64,000 nucleotides of DNA from Staphylococcus sp. KG4-3 (GCF_033597815.2 NZ_CP166245.1:1054001-1118000), one strand, 5' to 3'; counted from the first letter of the stretch, positions 9,391-20,235 are shown. Made by a program: numbers and translations. Notes: generated by a model not told the origin, from the sequence alone.

Positions 9391-9911
9391 TGATTATTGA
9401 TTTAATAATCGTAATTATTTTCCTTTACATAGGCATGATTGGATTTAGAAGGGGAACTTGGTTAAGTACATTACATTTAGGTTCAACACTGTTCTCACTT
9501 TGGGTGGCGCATCGTTTATATTCACAAATTTCACAACGATTAGAGTTATTTGTGCCGTTTCCTAAAACGCGTGCTTATGATTTGAACTATGCATTTCAAT
9601 TTGATAACCTACAGCAACGTTTTGATCATATCGTAGCATTTTTAATTATAGCAACTGTTACGAAAATACTTTGCTATGGTATTGTCGTTCTATTTGATAA
9701 TGTAATAACATCTAGACAACCTAATTTGATAAGTCGTGCGTTAGGTGTAATAATGAGTGTGATTTCTTCAACTATTATTTGTGCTACTTTGTTTTATATG
9801 ATTTCAATATACCCGCTTGAATTCATACAACAACAGTTGATGGAAGGGCATTTGGCTGAATACTTTGTAATTCATGCGCCATTCATATCAACATATGTAC
9901 TAAATATATAA
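9390..9911 (+). CDS. CvpA family membrane protein
   Basis: 173 residues with about four hydrophobic membrane segments (near residues 2-16, 28-40, 85-105 and 118-140) and the CvpA-type start DLIIVIIFLYIGMIGFRRG. CvpA proteins are needed for colicin V production in E. coli and are of uncertain role elsewhere. The coupling to zapA and the zapA-cvpA-polX-mutS2 order are conserved in Bacilli. Confidence 0.8.
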   Translation: MIIDLIIVIIFLYIGMIGFRRGTWLSTLHLGSTLFSLWVAHRLYSQISQRLELFVPFPKTRAYDLNYAFQFDNLQQRFDHIVAFLIIATVTKILCYGIVVLFDNVITSRQPNLISRALGVIMSVISSTIICATLFYMISIYPLEFIQQQLMEGHLAEYFVIHAPFISTYVLNI

Positions 9912-9954
9912 GATGCTTTAGAATATAAACATATAAGGTTTTATAAAATATAGG

Positions 9955-10010
9955 AGGTCAGGACATAATCAATTTACTGAATTTGAACAGTAATCTGTCT
10001 TGACCTTTTT
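9955..10010 (+). terminator. intrinsic terminator or attenuator before polX
   Basis: Arms AGGTCAGGACA (9955-9965) and TGTCTTGACCT (9996-10006), with one G-U pair, followed by a T run. It ends only 16 bases before the polX start, so it may terminate zapA-cvpA or attenuate read-through into polX-mutS2. Confidence 0.7.
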
Positions 10011-10026
10011 CTATGGAGTGAAAATA

Positions 10027-11739
10027 ATGACAAAAAAAGATATTATTCAATTATTAGAAAAAATAGCTACCTATATGGAATTAAAAGGCGAAAATACATT
10101 TAAAGTATCGGCATATAGAAAAGCCGCACAAAGCCTTGAAATTGACGAACGTCCAATAGAACAAATAGAAGATGTGACTCAATTAAAAGGTATCGGCAAA
10201 GGCGTAGGTGAAGTAATAGATGAATACCGTAAAAATGGCACTTCATCTACATTAGAATCTTTGAAGCAAGAAGTACCAGAAGGTCTTATTCCATTATTGA
10301 AAATTCAAGGTTTAGGTAGTAAAAAAATAGCTAAATTGTATAAAGAATTGGAAATTGATGGGAAAGAAGCATTACAAGCTGCGTGTGAACAAGGATTGGT
10401 AAGTGAATTAAGTGGTTTTGCCAAAAAGACAGAACAAAATATATTGGAAGCTGTAAAAGCATTAGGTGCTAAAAAAGATAATTATCCTATTGATCAAATG
10501 CGTGGATTAAATAAAATTATAGACGCTTATTTGTCACAAATAGACGCTATTGTACAATATGAAGTTGCTGGAAGTTTTAGAAGGTATAAAGAAATGAGTA
10601 AGGATTTGGATTATATAATTAGTACAGATGAACCAGCTAATGTGCAACAAGCATTATTAAATATTCCGAACAAAGTAAAAGATGTCGCCGTTGGTCAAAC
10701 AAAAGTATCATTAGAACTAAGTTTTGATGATGAAACCATTGGTGTTGATTTTAGGCTGATTGAACCATCAGCGTTTTATCACACGTTACAGCACTTTACA
10801 GGTTCCAAAGATCATAATATTCGCATACGTCAATTAGCAAAAGAACAAGATGAAAAAGTGAGCGAATATGGAATTGAACAAGCAGACGGAAACATCATTC
10901 AATACCAAAGTGAAAAAGAGATTTATGAACACTTTGGTGTTAATTGGATAGAACCTGCAATTAGAGAAGATGGCAGTGAGTTTGATAAAGACTTATCAGA
11001 AATTATAAAATTAAATGATATCCAAGGGGATATTCATATGCATACAACCTATAGTGACGGTGCATTTAGCATAGAAGAAATGGTCAAAGCTAATATCGCA
11101 AAAGGGTATCAATTTATGGTGATTACAGACCATTCACAGAGTTTGAAAGTAGCAAATGGTTTGTCTGTGGAAAGGTTATTACGCCAGAATGAAGAAATAA
11201 AAGCTTTAAACGAGAAATATGATGAAATTGATATTTATTCAGGGATAGAAATGGATATATTACCAGATGGTCGTTTAGATTATGATGATGAAGTATTAGC
11301 ACAATTAGATTATGTTATAGCTGCAATACATCAAAGTTTTAATCAATCTCAAGATGAAATTATGCAACGTTTGGAAAATGCATGCCGCAATCCATATGTT
11401 AGACACATTGCTCATCCGACGGGACGCATCATAGGGAAACGTCCTGGTTATGAACCGAATATTGACAAGTTGTGTGAATTAGCAGCTGAAACAAATACAA
11501 TTTTAGAAATTAACGCAAATCCTAAACGCTTAGATTTAAATGCAGAAACTGTAAAAAAACACCCGAATGTTAAATTAACTATTAATACAGATGCGCACCA
11601 TATAGACCATTTAGAATTTATGAAATATGGTATTGCAACTGCACAAAAAGGATTTGTGAAAAAAGACAGAGTTATTAACACAATGTCTCGCGAAGATTTT
11701 AAATCGCTAATAGAAAATAATATTAAATTGAAGAAATAG
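10027..11739 (+). CDS. polX: family X DNA polymerase with PHP phosphatase/exonuclease domain
   Basis: 570 residues from ATG 10027 (GGAGTG six bases upstream; an earlier in-frame start falls in the terminator). The order is an HhH 8-kDa-like domain (residues 1-90, LKGIGKGVGEVI), fingers, a palm with GSFRRYKEMSKDLDYII holding the D-x-D metal ligands, then a C-terminal PHP domain from about residue 335 (GDIHMHTTYSDG, ITDHSQS, INTDAHH). Bacterial PolX fills short gaps in base excision repair, and the PHP part gives 3'-5' exonuclease activity. It is followed after nine bases by mutS2. Confidence 0.93.
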   Translation: MTKKDIIQLLEKIATYMELKGENTFKVSAYRKAAQSLEIDERPIEQIEDVTQLKGIGKGVGEVIDEYRKNGTSSTLESLKQEVPEGLIPLLKIQGLGSKKIAKLYKELEIDGKEALQAACEQGLVSELSGFAKKTEQNILEAVKALGAKKDNYPIDQMRGLNKIIDAYLSQIDAIVQYEVAGSFRRYKEMSKDLDYIISTDEPANVQQALLNIPNKVKDVAVGQTKVSLELSFDDETIGVDFRLIEPSAFYHTLQHFTGSKDHNIRIRQLAKEQDEKVSEYGIEQADGNIIQYQSEKEIYEHFGVNWIEPAIREDGSEFDKDLSEIIKLNDIQGDIHMHTTYSDGAFSIEEMVKANIAKGYQFMVITDHSQSLKVANGLSVERLLRQNEEIKALNEKYDEIDIYSGIEMDILPDGRLDYDDEVLAQLDYVIAAIHQSFNQSQDEIMQRLENACRNPYVRHIAHPTGRIIGKRPGYEPNIDKLCELAAETNTILEINANPKRLDLNAETVKKHPNVKLTINTDAHHIDHLEFMKYGIATAQKGFVKKDRVINTMSREDFKSLIENNIKLKK

Positions 11740-11748
11740 AGGGGTTAG

Positions 11749-14097
11749 ATGAGACAGAAATCATTAGATGTCTTGGAATTCGATAAAATCAAATTGTTAG
11801 TTGAAAATGAAGCAATTAGTGATTTAGGAAAAGAAAAAGTTGTCGCTATGGCACCTGCAACGGATTTTGAAACAGTAGAATTTCAAATGAATGAGACCGA
11901 TGAAATTGCACAGATTTACAATAAGCATCGTATGCCTAGTTTAAGCGGATTGGCAAAAGTTTCAGCATTTATCCATAGAGCCAGTATTGGTGGTGTGCTG
12001 AATGTGAGTGAATTAAATGTGATTAAACGTCTTATACAAATACAAAATCAATATAAGACATTTTATAACAATCTTATTAACGAAGAAGAGACAATTAATT
12101 ACCCAATTCTCAATGACAGAATGGAACAGTTACCTATCTTGACTGATTTATATCAAAGTATACATAAAAAATGTGATGCTTATGATTTATATGACAATGC
12201 CAGTTATGAATTACAAGGTATTAGAAGTAAAATTTCCAGTACGACACAGCGAATCAAACAAAACTTGGATAAAATTGTTAAAAGTCAAGGTAATCAGAAA
12301 AAACTATCCGATGCAATTGTAACTGTACGTAATGAACGGAATGTTATCCCAGTTAAAGCGGAGTATAGACAAGATTTTAATGGTATTGTTCACGATCAAT
12401 CGGCTTCAGGGCAAACATTATATATTGAGCCATCATCTATAGTAGAAATGAGTAATCAAATTAGTCGTTTGCGCAATGATGAAGCCGTTGAAAAGGAAAG
12501 GATTCTATCGGAACTCACAGGCTATGTAGCTGAAGAAGCTGAAGCTTGTTTGATGTCAGAATCTATAATGGGTCAAATTGATTTTCTAACGGCTAAAGCA
12601 CGTTATGCAAGTTCAATTAAAGGGACTAAACCAGAGTTCACCGTTGAAAGAACAGTATATTTACCAAAAGCTTATCATCCTTTATTAGACCGTGATACTG
12701 TTGTAGCTAATACGATTGAATTTGCACAAGATATTGAGACGGTTATTATTACCGGTCCTAATACGGGTGGTAAGACTGTTACGTTAAAAACACTTGGTTT
12801 AATTATTATGATGGCACAATCAGGTATGTTGATACCTACACTTGATGGTAGTAAGTTGAGTGTATTTGAAAATGTGTTCTGTGATATTGGTGACGAACAA
12901 TCAATTGAACAATCTCTTTCTACATTTTCTTCTCATATGAAAAATATCGTTGAAATTTTACAAGAAACTACAAAACATAGTTTGATTTTATTTGATGAAT
13001 TAGGGGCAGGTACAGATCCAAGTGAAGGCGCTGCACTAGCGATGAGTATTTTAGATTACGTACATGATATTGGTTCTTTAGTAATGGCAACCACACACTA
13101 TCCAGAATTAAAAGCATACAGCTATAATAGAGACGGTGTTATGAATGCGAGTGTAGAGTTTGATGTTAATACATTGAGTCCAACATACAAATTATTGATG
13201 GGTGTCCCAGGACGTTCTAATGCTTTTGACATTTCAAAAAAACTAGGACTAAACATCCAAGTTATTCAAAAAGCTAAATCTATGATTGGCCAAGACGAAC
13301 AAGAAATTAATGAAATGATTGCTTCGCTTGAAACAAATTCAAAACGTGTAGATGAGCAACGAATCGAGTTAGACCACCTGCTTAGAGAAGCTCAAGATAC
13401 ACATGATGCTTTAGCAAAACAGTATGAACAATATCAAAATCATGAAAAGCAACTCATGAATGAAGCGAAAGAAAAAGCAAATCAACGTGTGAAATCAGCT
13501 ACTAATGAAGCAGATGAGATCTTAAAAGAATTACGTGAATTGAGAGATAAAAAAGGTGCAGATGTAAAAGAACATGAATTGATTGATAAGAAAAAACAAC
13601 TAGATGATCAGTATGAAGCTAAATCAATTAAGCAAAATGTTGAAAAGAAAAAATGGGATACAATTAAAACTGGTGACGAAGTTAAAGTATTGACTTATGG
13701 CCAAAAAGGTGAAGTCTTAGAACTAATCGATAATAATGAAGCAGTAGTGCAGATGGGTATCATTAAGATGAAACTACCTTTAGAGGACTTGGAAAAAACT
13801 AAGAAAACTAAAGAAGAACCTACTAAAATGATTAAGCGTGAAAATAGACAAAGTATCAAAATGGAACTGGATTTACGTGGCTATCGCTACGACGAAGCAA
13901 TGGTCGCTGTAGATCAATATTTAGATCAGGCTGTACTGAGCAATTACGAACAAGTTTATATTATTCATGGTAAAGGTACAGGTGCTTTACAAAAAGGTGT
14001 GCAAAATCATTTGAAACGACATAAAAGTGTGTCATCATATAGAAACGGTATGCCAAGTGAAGGTGGATTTGGCGTAACCGTAGTAGAATTAAAATAA
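11749..14097 (+). CDS. mutS2: endonuclease MutS2 (recombination suppressor, ribosome rescue factor)
   Basis: 782 residues, full length. Core/lever domains occupy the first 300 residues; the ABC ATPase follows with Walker A GPNTGGKT (about 336-343) and [19 protein letters not shown] (Walker B and signature); a long coiled coil runs about 510-630; a KOW-like segment and a C-terminal Smr domain (about 705-782, [21 protein letters not shown]) complete it. It lacks the mismatch-binding domain of MutS1. In relatives it suppresses homologous recombination, and in B. subtilis it splits collided ribosomes. Probably co-transcribed with polX. Confidence 0.95.
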   Translation: MRQKSLDVLEFDKIKLLVENEAISDLGKEKVVAMAPATDFETVEFQMNETDEIAQIYNKHRMPSLSGLAKVSAFIHRASIGGVLNVSELNVIKRLIQIQNQYKTFYNNLINEEETINYPILNDRMEQLPILTDLYQSIHKKCDAYDLYDNASYELQGIRSKISSTTQRIKQNLDKIVKSQGNQKKLSDAIVTVRNERNVIPVKAEYRQDFNGIVHDQSASGQTLYIEPSSIVEMSNQISRLRNDEAVEKERILSELTGYVAEEAEACLMSESIMGQIDFLTAKARYASSIKGTKPEFTVERTVYLPKAYHPLLDRDTVVANTIEFAQDIETVIITGPNTGGKTVTLKTLGLIIMMAQSGMLIPTLDGSKLSVFENVFCDIGDEQSIEQSLSTFSSHMKNIVEILQETTKHSLILFDELGAGTDPSEGAALAMSILDYVHDIGSLVMATTHYPELKAYSYNRDGVMNASVEFDVNTLSPTYKLLMGVPGRSNAFDISKKLGLNIQVIQKAKSMIGQDEQEINEMIASLETNSKRVDEQRIELDHLLREAQDTHDALAKQYEQYQNHEKQLMNEAKEKANQRVKSATNEADEILKELRELRDKKGADVKEHELIDKKKQLDDQYEAKSIKQNVEKKKWDTIKTGDEVKVLTYGQKGEVLELIDNNEAVVQMGIIKMKLPLEDLEKTKKTKEEPTKMIKRENRQSIKMELDLRGYRYDEAMVAVDQYLDQAVLSNYEQVYIIHGKGTGALQKGVQNHLKRHKSVSSYRNGMPSEGGFGVTVVELK

Positions 14098-14132
14098 TCG
14101 TGAGCAAGAGGTATGCAGAATATTATAAAGTC

Positions 14133-14141
14133 TGTTATAAT
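14133..14141 (+). promoter_or_regulatory. extended -10 promoter for trxA
   Basis: TGTTATAAT, an extended -10 element (TGn before TATAAT at 14136-14141), 38 bases before the trxA ATG. No clear -35 is present, as is common with extended -10 promoters. Confidence 0.45.
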
Positions 14142-14178
14142 TTCTTCATCATTTGAAATTTAAGGAGGATTGGCAGTT

Positions 14179-14493
14179 ATGGCAATCGTAAAAGTAACGG
14201 ATTCAAACTTTGATGAAAATATTCAATCAGGGGTAAATTTAGTAGATTTTTGGGCAACTTGGTGTGGCCCTTGTAAGATGATTGCTCCAGTATTAGAAGA
14301 TTTAGCTGGTGACTTTGAAGGTAAGGCTAATATTTTAAAACTTGATGTAGATGAAAATCCATCAACAGCTGCTAAATTTGAAGTTATGAGCATCCCAACT
14401 TTAATCGTATTTAAAGATGGCGAACCAGTAGATAAAGTTGTAGGTTTCCAACCTAAAGAAAACTTAGCTGAAGTAATCGAAAAACACTTATAA
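14179..14493 (+). CDS. trxA: thioredoxin
   Basis: 104 residues starting MAIVKVTDSNFDE, with the active site WCGPC at residues 28-32 and the cis-proline motif SIPTLIVF. It reduces protein disulfides using electrons from thioredoxin reductase. AAGGAGG (14162-14168) places the start at 14179 rather than the TTG nine bases earlier. It is monocistronic, with its own promoter and terminator. Confidence 0.97.
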   Translation: MAIVKVTDSNFDENIQSGVNLVDFWATWCGPCKMIAPVLEDLAGDFEGKANILKLDVDENPSTAAKFEVMSIPTLIVFKDGEPVDKVVGFQPKENLAEVIEKHL

Positions 14494-14510
14494 TAATCTA
14501 AAGAACTACC

Positions 14511-14543
14511 AAGTCCGGGACATATCAATGTCCTGGATTTTTT
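14511..14543 (+). terminator. intrinsic terminator after trxA
   Basis: Stem AAGTCCGGGACAT / ATGTCCTGGATTT with a four-base loop and a T run. The rest of the gap before uvrC (14544-14824) is AT-rich; a TATAAT at 14728-14733 with a weak TTGTGT 18 bases upstream may be the uvrC promoter. Confidence 0.8.
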
Positions 14544-14824
14544 AATCAGATAGAAAATAGTTTATTGGAATGATAATAATGATTTAATCTTTCAAAAAAG
14601 TATAAGTTTAAACAGTTTATATTTAGAAGTCAGTACAGCTTAATTAATGGCTACTATTGTTATATAATTATTCATAGAGTTAAAGCGTAAAAATTCCAAT
14701 AAATTGTGTAATATAGCTAAGCTATTTTATAATGGTGTAGATATAGAATTTTAATAGTAATTGTTATGACTTTATAAACTACACACAATTGAAATTTAAA
14801 TGATAAAGAAAGGAGGCTGCTTGA

Positions 14825-16615
14825 ATGATGGAAACATATCAAAAAGAGATTAAACAAAAACTTACAGTGGTACCTACTGAACCAGGTTGTTATTTAATGA
14901 AAGATCGCAATAACCAAATCATTTATGTTGGTAAGGCTAAAAAGTTAAGAAATAGATTAAGGTCTTATTTTACAGGAGCACATGATGCTAAAACGACACG
15001 CTTAGTGAGTGAAATTCGTAATTTCGAATTTATAGTTACATCGAGTGAAACAGAATCCTTGTTGTTAGAATTGAACCTAATCAAACAATACCAACCCCGA
15101 TACAATATTTTATTAAAAGATGATAAAAGCTACCCTTTTATTAAAATAACTAAAGAAAAATATCCAAGACTAATTGTTACACGTACAGTTAAAAAGGGGA
15201 GCGGTAAGTACTTTGGACCATATCCTAATGCTTATTCAGCACAAGAAACTAAAAAACTATTAGATCGTATTTATCCTTTTAGGAAATGTGATAAAATGCC
15301 TGATAAATTATGTCTGTATTATCATATAGGACAATGCTTAGGCCCTTGTGTTTATCCAGTTGATTTAGAAAAATATGCAGAGATGACAAAAGAAATTACA
15401 GATTTCTTAAACGGTGAAGATAAAACGATTTTGCATAATTTAGAACAAAAAATGCAAGAAGCTAGTGAGTCTTTAGATTTTGAGCGTGCAAAAGAGTACC
15501 GAGATTTAATTCAACATATACACAATTTAAATAAAAAACAAAAAGTTACATCCTCTGACAGCACTATTAGAGATGTATTTGGCTATAGTGTGTCAAAAGG
15601 GTGGATGTGTATTCAAGTCTTCTTTATAAGACAAGGAAATATGATTAAACGAGATGCTACAATGATACCTATTCAACAGACAGAAGAAGAAGAATTTTAT
15701 ACATTCATTGGTCAGTTTTATGATTTAAATCAGCATATTTTACCTAAAGAAGTACATGTCCCAAAGCATCTTGATAAAGAAATTATCCAATCAGTTGTAG
15801 ATACTAAAATTGTTCAGCCTCTTAAAGGTAAAAAGAAAGATATGGTAGACTTAGCTAATCATAATGCGGAAATAACACTTGAAAATAAATTTGAATTAAT
15901 TGCCAAAGATGAATCACGTACAGTAAAAGCAATAGAAGAGCTTGGTGATGTGATGGGCATCCAAACACCAATTCGTATAGAGGCTTTTGATAATTCAAAT
16001 ATTCAAGGAGTTAATCCTGTTTCGGCAATGGTATCGTTTGTGGATGGCAAACCTAATAAAAAAGGCTACCGTAAATATAAGATAAAGACGGTAGTTGGCC
16101 CAGATGATTATAAATCTATGCGAGAAGTTGTGCGTCGACGTTATACGCGAGTACTTAATGAAGGCAGTCCATTACCAGACTTGATTATTGTAGATGGCGG
16201 TAAAGGACATATGAGTGGTGTACTTGACGTCCTTGAAAATGAATTAGGCCTTGATATACCTGTAGCAGGGTTACGTAAAAATGATAAGCACCAAACATCA
16301 GAAATTCTTTACGGTGAAAATGCAGAGGTTGTTCCCATGAAGAAAAATAGTCAGCCATTTTATTTACTTCAAAGAATACAAGACGAAGTGCATAGATTTG
16401 CGATTACTTTCCATAGACAAACAAGACAGAAGACTGGATTACAATCTGTGTTGGATACTGTAGATGGTATTGGCGCTAAAAGAAAAACAAAATTATTACG
16501 TACATTTGGTTCTATTAAGAAAATGAAAGCAGCAAGCGTAGAGGAATTAAAAAAATCAGGACTCCCACAAAATGTTGCTGAGAATCTTCATCAAGCGTTA
16601 TACGATAAAAAGTAG
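14825..16615 (+). CDS. uvrC: UvrABC system protein C
   Basis: 596 residues. An N-terminal GIY-YIG nuclease ([30 protein letters not shown] split by short gaps, residues 19-48) makes the 3' incision; a UvrB-binding UVR motif lies near residues 205-235; an RNase H-like nuclease ([20 protein letters not shown]) makes the 5' incision; a C-terminal double HhH ([18 protein letters not shown]) binds DNA. AAAGGAGG precedes tandem ATGs at 14825 and 14828, either of which could start. It acts in nucleotide excision repair. Confidence 0.96.
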   Translation: MMETYQKEIKQKLTVVPTEPGCYLMKDRNNQIIYVGKAKKLRNRLRSYFTGAHDAKTTRLVSEIRNFEFIVTSSETESLLLELNLIKQYQPRYNILLKDDKSYPFIKITKEKYPRLIVTRTVKKGSGKYFGPYPNAYSAQETKKLLDRIYPFRKCDKMPDKLCLYYHIGQCLGPCVYPVDLEKYAEMTKEITDFLNGEDKTILHNLEQKMQEASESLDFERAKEYRDLIQHIHNLNKKQKVTSSDSTIRDVFGYSVSKGWMCIQVFFIRQGNMIKRDATMIPIQQTEEEEFYTFIGQFYDLNQHILPKEVHVPKHLDKEIIQSVVDTKIVQPLKGKKKDMVDLANHNAEITLENKFELIAKDESRTVKAIEELGDVMGIQTPIRIEAFDNSNIQGVNPVSAMVSFVDGKPNKKGYRKYKIKTVVGPDDYKSMREVVRRRYTRVLNEGSPLPDLIIVDGGKGHMSGVLDVLENELGLDIPVAGLRKNDKHQTSEILYGENAEVVPMKKNSQPFYLLQRIQDEVHRFAITFHRQTRQKTGLQSVLDTVDGIGAKRKTKLLRTFGSIKKMKAASVEELKKSGLPQNVAENLHQALYDKK

Positions 16616-16627
16616 TGGAAACTTTGT

Positions 16628-16650
16628 GGCATGAGAATCATTCTCATGCC
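16628..16650 (+). terminator. perfect 10-bp hairpin after uvrC, containing a Fur-box-like core
   Basis: GGCATGAGAA-TCA-TTCTCATGCC is a perfect inverted repeat 12 bases after the uvrC stop. Only a weak T-rich stretch follows. Its core TGAGAATCATTCTCA (16632-16646) also fits the 7-1-7 Fur-box pattern, so terminator and operator are both possible. Confidence 0.55.
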
Positions 16651-16711
16651 CATTTTCTATTTAATTAGTGTTACAATAGCAAATAACAGGAATTCTTTTT
16701 TTACATGTATG

Positions 16712-16725
16712 TGGAAGCGTTTTCT
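16712..16725 (+). promoter_or_regulatory. CcpA cre site upstream of sdhCAB
   Basis: TGGAAGCGTTTTCT fits the catabolite-responsive element pattern TGNAANCGNWNNCW at every defined position. It lies 220 bases before sdhC. CcpA repression of TCA-cycle genes is established in staphylococci; use of this copy is inferred. Confidence 0.55.
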
Positions 16726-16728
16726 AAT

Positions 16729-16742
16729 TGAGAATATTCTCA
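16729..16742. promoter_or_regulatory. 14-bp perfect palindrome, Fur/PerR-like operator upstream of sdhC
   Basis: TGAGAATATTCTCA is a perfect palindrome three bases past the cre site and about 40 bases before a TATAAT (16783-16788) that could be the sdh promoter -10. The half-site matches that of the element at 16632. Nothing else is recognised in the 294 bases before sdhC. Confidence 0.45.
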
Positions 16743-16944
16743 TTAACACTGTATTTTAAATTATGTATAAAAATAGACTTTGTATAATACTTCTATGTTT
16801 AAAATTGTGCAATAATATTGTGTTGTAACAAACATACAATACATAAAGAGTTATTGTACGCAGGGGTTATATAGAAATTCTAATTACTTTCACATCAAAA
16901 AAAGAAATCTAAAAAATTAATTGTTTCACAGGGGGGACTTCCTT

Positions 16945-17556
16945 TTGGCATACTCGAAAAATCAATTCTATTTAAGACGATTACACTCTTTACTAGGTGT
17001 AATACCAATAGGTGGATTCTTATTAGTTCATTTACTTGTTAACCATCAGGCAACTAAAGGCGTTGAAGCGTTCAACAAGGCAGCTGGATTTATGGAATCA
17101 TTACCTTTTTTAATTGTGTTGGAATTTGCTGTTATTTATATTCCAATTCTGTATCACGCAGTATACGGCGTACATATTGCCTTTACGGCAAAAGAGAACG
17201 TGGGGCACTATTCAGCGTTTAGAAACTGGATGTTCTTGTTACAACGTGTCACAGGTATCATAACTTTCATATTTATAGCGATTCATTTATGGCAAACAAG
17301 GATACAACGTGCATTAGGACATGAAGTGAACTTTGATATGGTACACGACATTGTAACTCATCCAGGATGGTTGATTTTTTACATTGTATGTTTATTAGCC
17401 GTAACATTCCACTTTGCGAATGGTTTATGGTCATTCCTAGTTACTTGGGGTGTATTACAATCTAAAAAATCACAACAAATCTTTACATGGGTTTCACTTG
17501 TTGTATTCCTAGTTGTTTCATACATCGGTATTAGCGCAATATTAGCATTTTTATAA
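16945..17556 (+). CDS. sdhC: succinate dehydrogenase cytochrome b558 subunit
   Basis: 203 residues from a TTG start at 16945 (a G-rich ribosome site at 16931-16937), giving (M)AYSKNQFYLRRLHSLLG as in other staphylococci. Five hydrophobic helices and conserved histidines (SLLGVIPIG.. HLLVNHQ; YHAVYGVHI; AIHLWQTR) fit the diheme b558 family that anchors SdhAB to the membrane and passes electrons to menaquinone. First gene of sdhCAB. Confidence 0.93.
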   Translation: MAYSKNQFYLRRLHSLLGVIPIGGFLLVHLLVNHQATKGVEAFNKAAGFMESLPFLIVLEFAVIYIPILYHAVYGVHIAFTAKENVGHYSAFRNWMFLLQRVTGIITFIFIAIHLWQTRIQRALGHEVNFDMVHDIVTHPGWLIFYIVCLLAVTFHFANGLWSFLVTWGVLQSKKSQQIFTWVSLVVFLVVSYIGISAILAFL

Positions 17557-17601
17557 AATTACAAAATAAAGTTTCACATATATTTGAGGGAGTGACAATT
17601 T

Positions 17602-19365
17602 ATGGCAGAGAAGAAAATTATTGTTGTCGGTGGTGGACTAGCTGGTCTAATGTCAACAATTAAAGCAGCAGAGCAGGGTGCGCATGTAGACCTGTTCTCA
17701 CTTGTTCCTGTTAAACGTTCACACTCTGTTTGTGCACAAGGTGGCATTAACGGAGCGGTAAATACGAAAGGTGAAGGAGATTCTCCGTCAGTGCATTTAG
17801 ATGATACTGTTTATGGTGGAGACTTCTTAGCAAACCAACCACCTGTAAAAGCAATGACTGATGCAGCACCTAAAATTATTCATTTACTTGACCGTATGGG
17901 CGTAATGTTTAATAGAACTAAAGAAGGTCTATTAGATTTTAGACGTTTCGGTGGTACGATGTATCACAGAACTGCATATGCCGGTGCTACTACAGGTCAA
18001 CAATTACTCTATGCATTAGATGAACAAGTGCGTAGCTATGAGGTTGACGGATTAGTTACAAAATATGAAGGTTGGGAATTCTTAGGTATAGTTAAAGATG
18101 ATGATAATATGGCAAGAGGTATCGTTGCTCAAGATATGACAACTGCTGAAATTCAATCATTTGGTTCAGACGCTGTGATTATGGCAACTGGCGGCCCTGG
18201 TATTATCTTTGGTAAAACAACAAATTCAATGATTAATACTGGCTCAGCTGCTTCAATTGTATACCAACAAGGTGCGATGTATGCTAACGGTGAATTTATT
18301 CAGATTCACCCAACTGCTATCCCTGGCGATGATAAACTTAGATTAATGAGTGAATCAGCCCGTGGTGAAGGTGGCCGTATTTGGACATATAAAGATGGTA
18401 AACCATGGTATTTCCTAGAAGAAAAATATCCAGATTATGGTAACTTAGTTCCGCGTGATATCGCGACACGTGAAATTTTTGATGTATGTGTGAATCAAAA
18501 ATTAGGTATCAACGGTGAAAACATGGTATATCTAGATTTATCTCATAAAGATCCACATGAATTAGATATTAAATTAGGTGGAATCATCGAGATTTATGAA
18601 AAATTCACTGGTGATGACCCTCGTAAAGTACCAATGAAAATCTTCCCAGCAGTACATTACTCAATGGGTGGTTTATACGTAGATTATGATCAAATGACAA
18701 ATATTAAAGGTTTATTTGCAGCTGGTGAATGTGACTTTTCACAACACGGTGGTAACCGCTTAGGTGCTAACTCATTACTATCTGCAATTTACGGTGGTAC
18801 TGTTGCTGGTCCAAATGCTGTAGATTATATTTCAAATATTGAAGATTCATATACAGATTTAGATGAGAGCATTTACGAAAAACACGTTAAAGATCAACAA
18901 GAAAAATTTGATCACCTATTAAATATGAAGGGCACTGAAAATGCTTATAAACTTCATAGAGAATTAGGAGAAATCATGACTGCAAATGTTACAGTTGTGC
19001 GTGAAAATAAATCGCTATTAGAAACTGATAAGAAAATTGTAGAATTGATGGAACGTTATCAAAACATTGATATTGAAGATACTCAAACTTGGAGTAACCA
19101 AGCCGTGTTCTTTACACGTCAATTATGGAATATGTTAGTACTTGCACGAGTAATCACTATTGGTGCTTATAATAGAAATGAATCACGTGGCGCGCATTAT
19201 AAACCAGAATTCCCAGAAAGAAACGATGAAGAATGGTTGAAAACAACATTAGCTACGTATCAAGGCAAAACAGAAGCACCTAAGTTTACTTATGAACCAG
19301 TTGATATTAGTTTAATACCACCACGTAAACGTGATTACTCTAAGGCGTCAAAGGGAGGTAAATAA
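17602..19365 (+). CDS. sdhA: succinate dehydrogenase flavoprotein subunit
   Basis: 587 residues. An N-terminal dinucleotide-binding motif (VVGGGLAGLMSTIKAAE), the flavinylation region (HSVCAQGGINGA), the HPTAIPG substrate loop and the catalytic SESARGEGGRIW stretch are all present. It oxidises succinate to fumarate in the TCA cycle at the inner face of the membrane. A ribosome site (GAGGGAG) precedes the ATG; sdhB starts two bases after its stop. Confidence 0.97.
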   Translation: MAEKKIIVVGGGLAGLMSTIKAAEQGAHVDLFSLVPVKRSHSVCAQGGINGAVNTKGEGDSPSVHLDDTVYGGDFLANQPPVKAMTDAAPKIIHLLDRMGVMFNRTKEGLLDFRRFGGTMYHRTAYAGATTGQQLLYALDEQVRSYEVDGLVTKYEGWEFLGIVKDDDNMARGIVAQDMTTAEIQSFGSDAVIMATGGPGIIFGKTTNSMINTGSAASIVYQQGAMYANGEFIQIHPTAIPGDDKLRLMSESARGEGGRIWTYKDGKPWYFLEEKYPDYGNLVPRDIATREIFDVCVNQKLGINGENMVYLDLSHKDPHELDIKLGGIIEIYEKFTGDDPRKVPMKIFPAVHYSMGGLYVDYDQMTNIKGLFAAGECDFSQHGGNRLGANSLLSAIYGGTVAGPNAVDYISNIEDSYTDLDESIYEKHVKDQQEKFDHLLNMKGTENAYKLHRELGEIMTANVTVVRENKSLLETDKKIVELMERYQNIDIEDTQTWSNQAVFFTRQLWNMLVLARVITIGAYNRNESRGAHYKPEFPERNDEEWLKTTLATYQGKTEAPKFTYEPVDISLIPPRKRDYSKASKGGK

Positions 19366-19367
19366 TT

Positions 19368-20180
19368 ATGGTAGAAACAAAAGAAGTTAATGAAACTCCT
19401 GCACAAAACGAGCAACCTAGCCAAAAAACAATTAAATTAATTATAAAACGTCAAGACAACGACAAATCAACACCATATAATGAAGAATTTGAAATTCCTT
19501 ATAGAGAGAACCTAAACGTTATAGCATGTTTAATGGAAATTAGACGTAACCCAGTTAATAGTAAAGGCGAAAAAACAACACCTGTTATTTGGGATATGAA
19601 CTGTTTAGAAGAAGTTTGTGGCGCATGTTCAATGGTAATTAATGGACAAGCAAGACAATCATGTTCTGCAATTGTTGATCAATTAGAACAACCTATCAAA
19701 TTAGAACCAATGAGCACATTCCCAGTTATTCGTGATTTACAAGTTGACCGTACTAGAATGTTCGATAACTTGAAACGAATGAAAGCATGGGTTCCAATAG
19801 ATGGCACTTATGATTTAGGTCCAGGTCCACGTATGCCTGAGAAAAAACGTCAAACTGCTTATGAACTTTCCAAATGTATGACTTGTGGTGTTTGTTTAGA
19901 AGTTTGTCCAAACGTAACTAGTAAAAACGACTTTGTTGGTGCACAAGCAATTTCACAAGTTAGACTATTTAACCTACATCCAACAGGTTCAATGACAAAA
20001 GACGAGCGTTTGGAAGCATTAATGGGCGGTGGAGGCTTACAAGCATGTGGTAACTCACAAAACTGTGTAAATGCATGTCCTAAAGGGATACCGTTAACTA
20101 CATCTATTGCCGCTTTAAATAGAGAAACATCATTCCACATGTTCAAATCATTCTTTGGTTCAGATCACCAAGTATACTAA
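19368..20180 (+). CDS. sdhB: succinate dehydrogenase iron-sulfur subunit
   Basis: 270 residues. A 2Fe-2S domain (CLEEVCGACSMVINGQARQSC split over its four Cys, about residues 78-104) and a C-terminal domain with CMTCGVCLEVCP and CGNSQNCVNACPKG for the 4Fe-4S and 3Fe-4S clusters. It carries electrons from SdhA to the heme/quinone subunit. The charged, low-complexity first 20 residues are variable. GGAGG sits in the end of sdhA. Confidence 0.97.
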   Translation: MVETKEVNETPAQNEQPSQKTIKLIIKRQDNDKSTPYNEEFEIPYRENLNVIACLMEIRRNPVNSKGEKTTPVIWDMNCLEEVCGACSMVINGQARQSCSAIVDQLEQPIKLEPMSTFPVIRDLQVDRTRMFDNLKRMKAWVPIDGTYDLGPGPRMPEKKRQTAYELSKCMTCGVCLEVCPNVTSKNDFVGAQAISQVRLFNLHPTGSMTKDERLEALMGGGGLQACGNSQNCVNACPKGIPLTTSIAALNRETSFHMFKSFFGSDHQVY

Positions 20181-20195
20181 TTGAACAATAGTATT

Positions 20196-20235
20196 AAAGA
20201 CTTAACATTTAAATAACAAATGTTAAGTCTTTTTT
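20196..20235 (+). terminator. intrinsic terminator after sdhB
   Basis: AAAGACTTAACATTT and AAATGTTAAGTCTTT form a perfect long stem with a seven-base loop, ending in a T run. It closes the sdhCAB transcript. Confidence 0.9.

Noticed and set aside
14223..14528. Long open frame antisense to trxA, and similar ones opposite pheT, sdhB, murI and the tape measure gene
   Set aside because: They mirror codon bias of the real genes and lack ribosome sites and homology.
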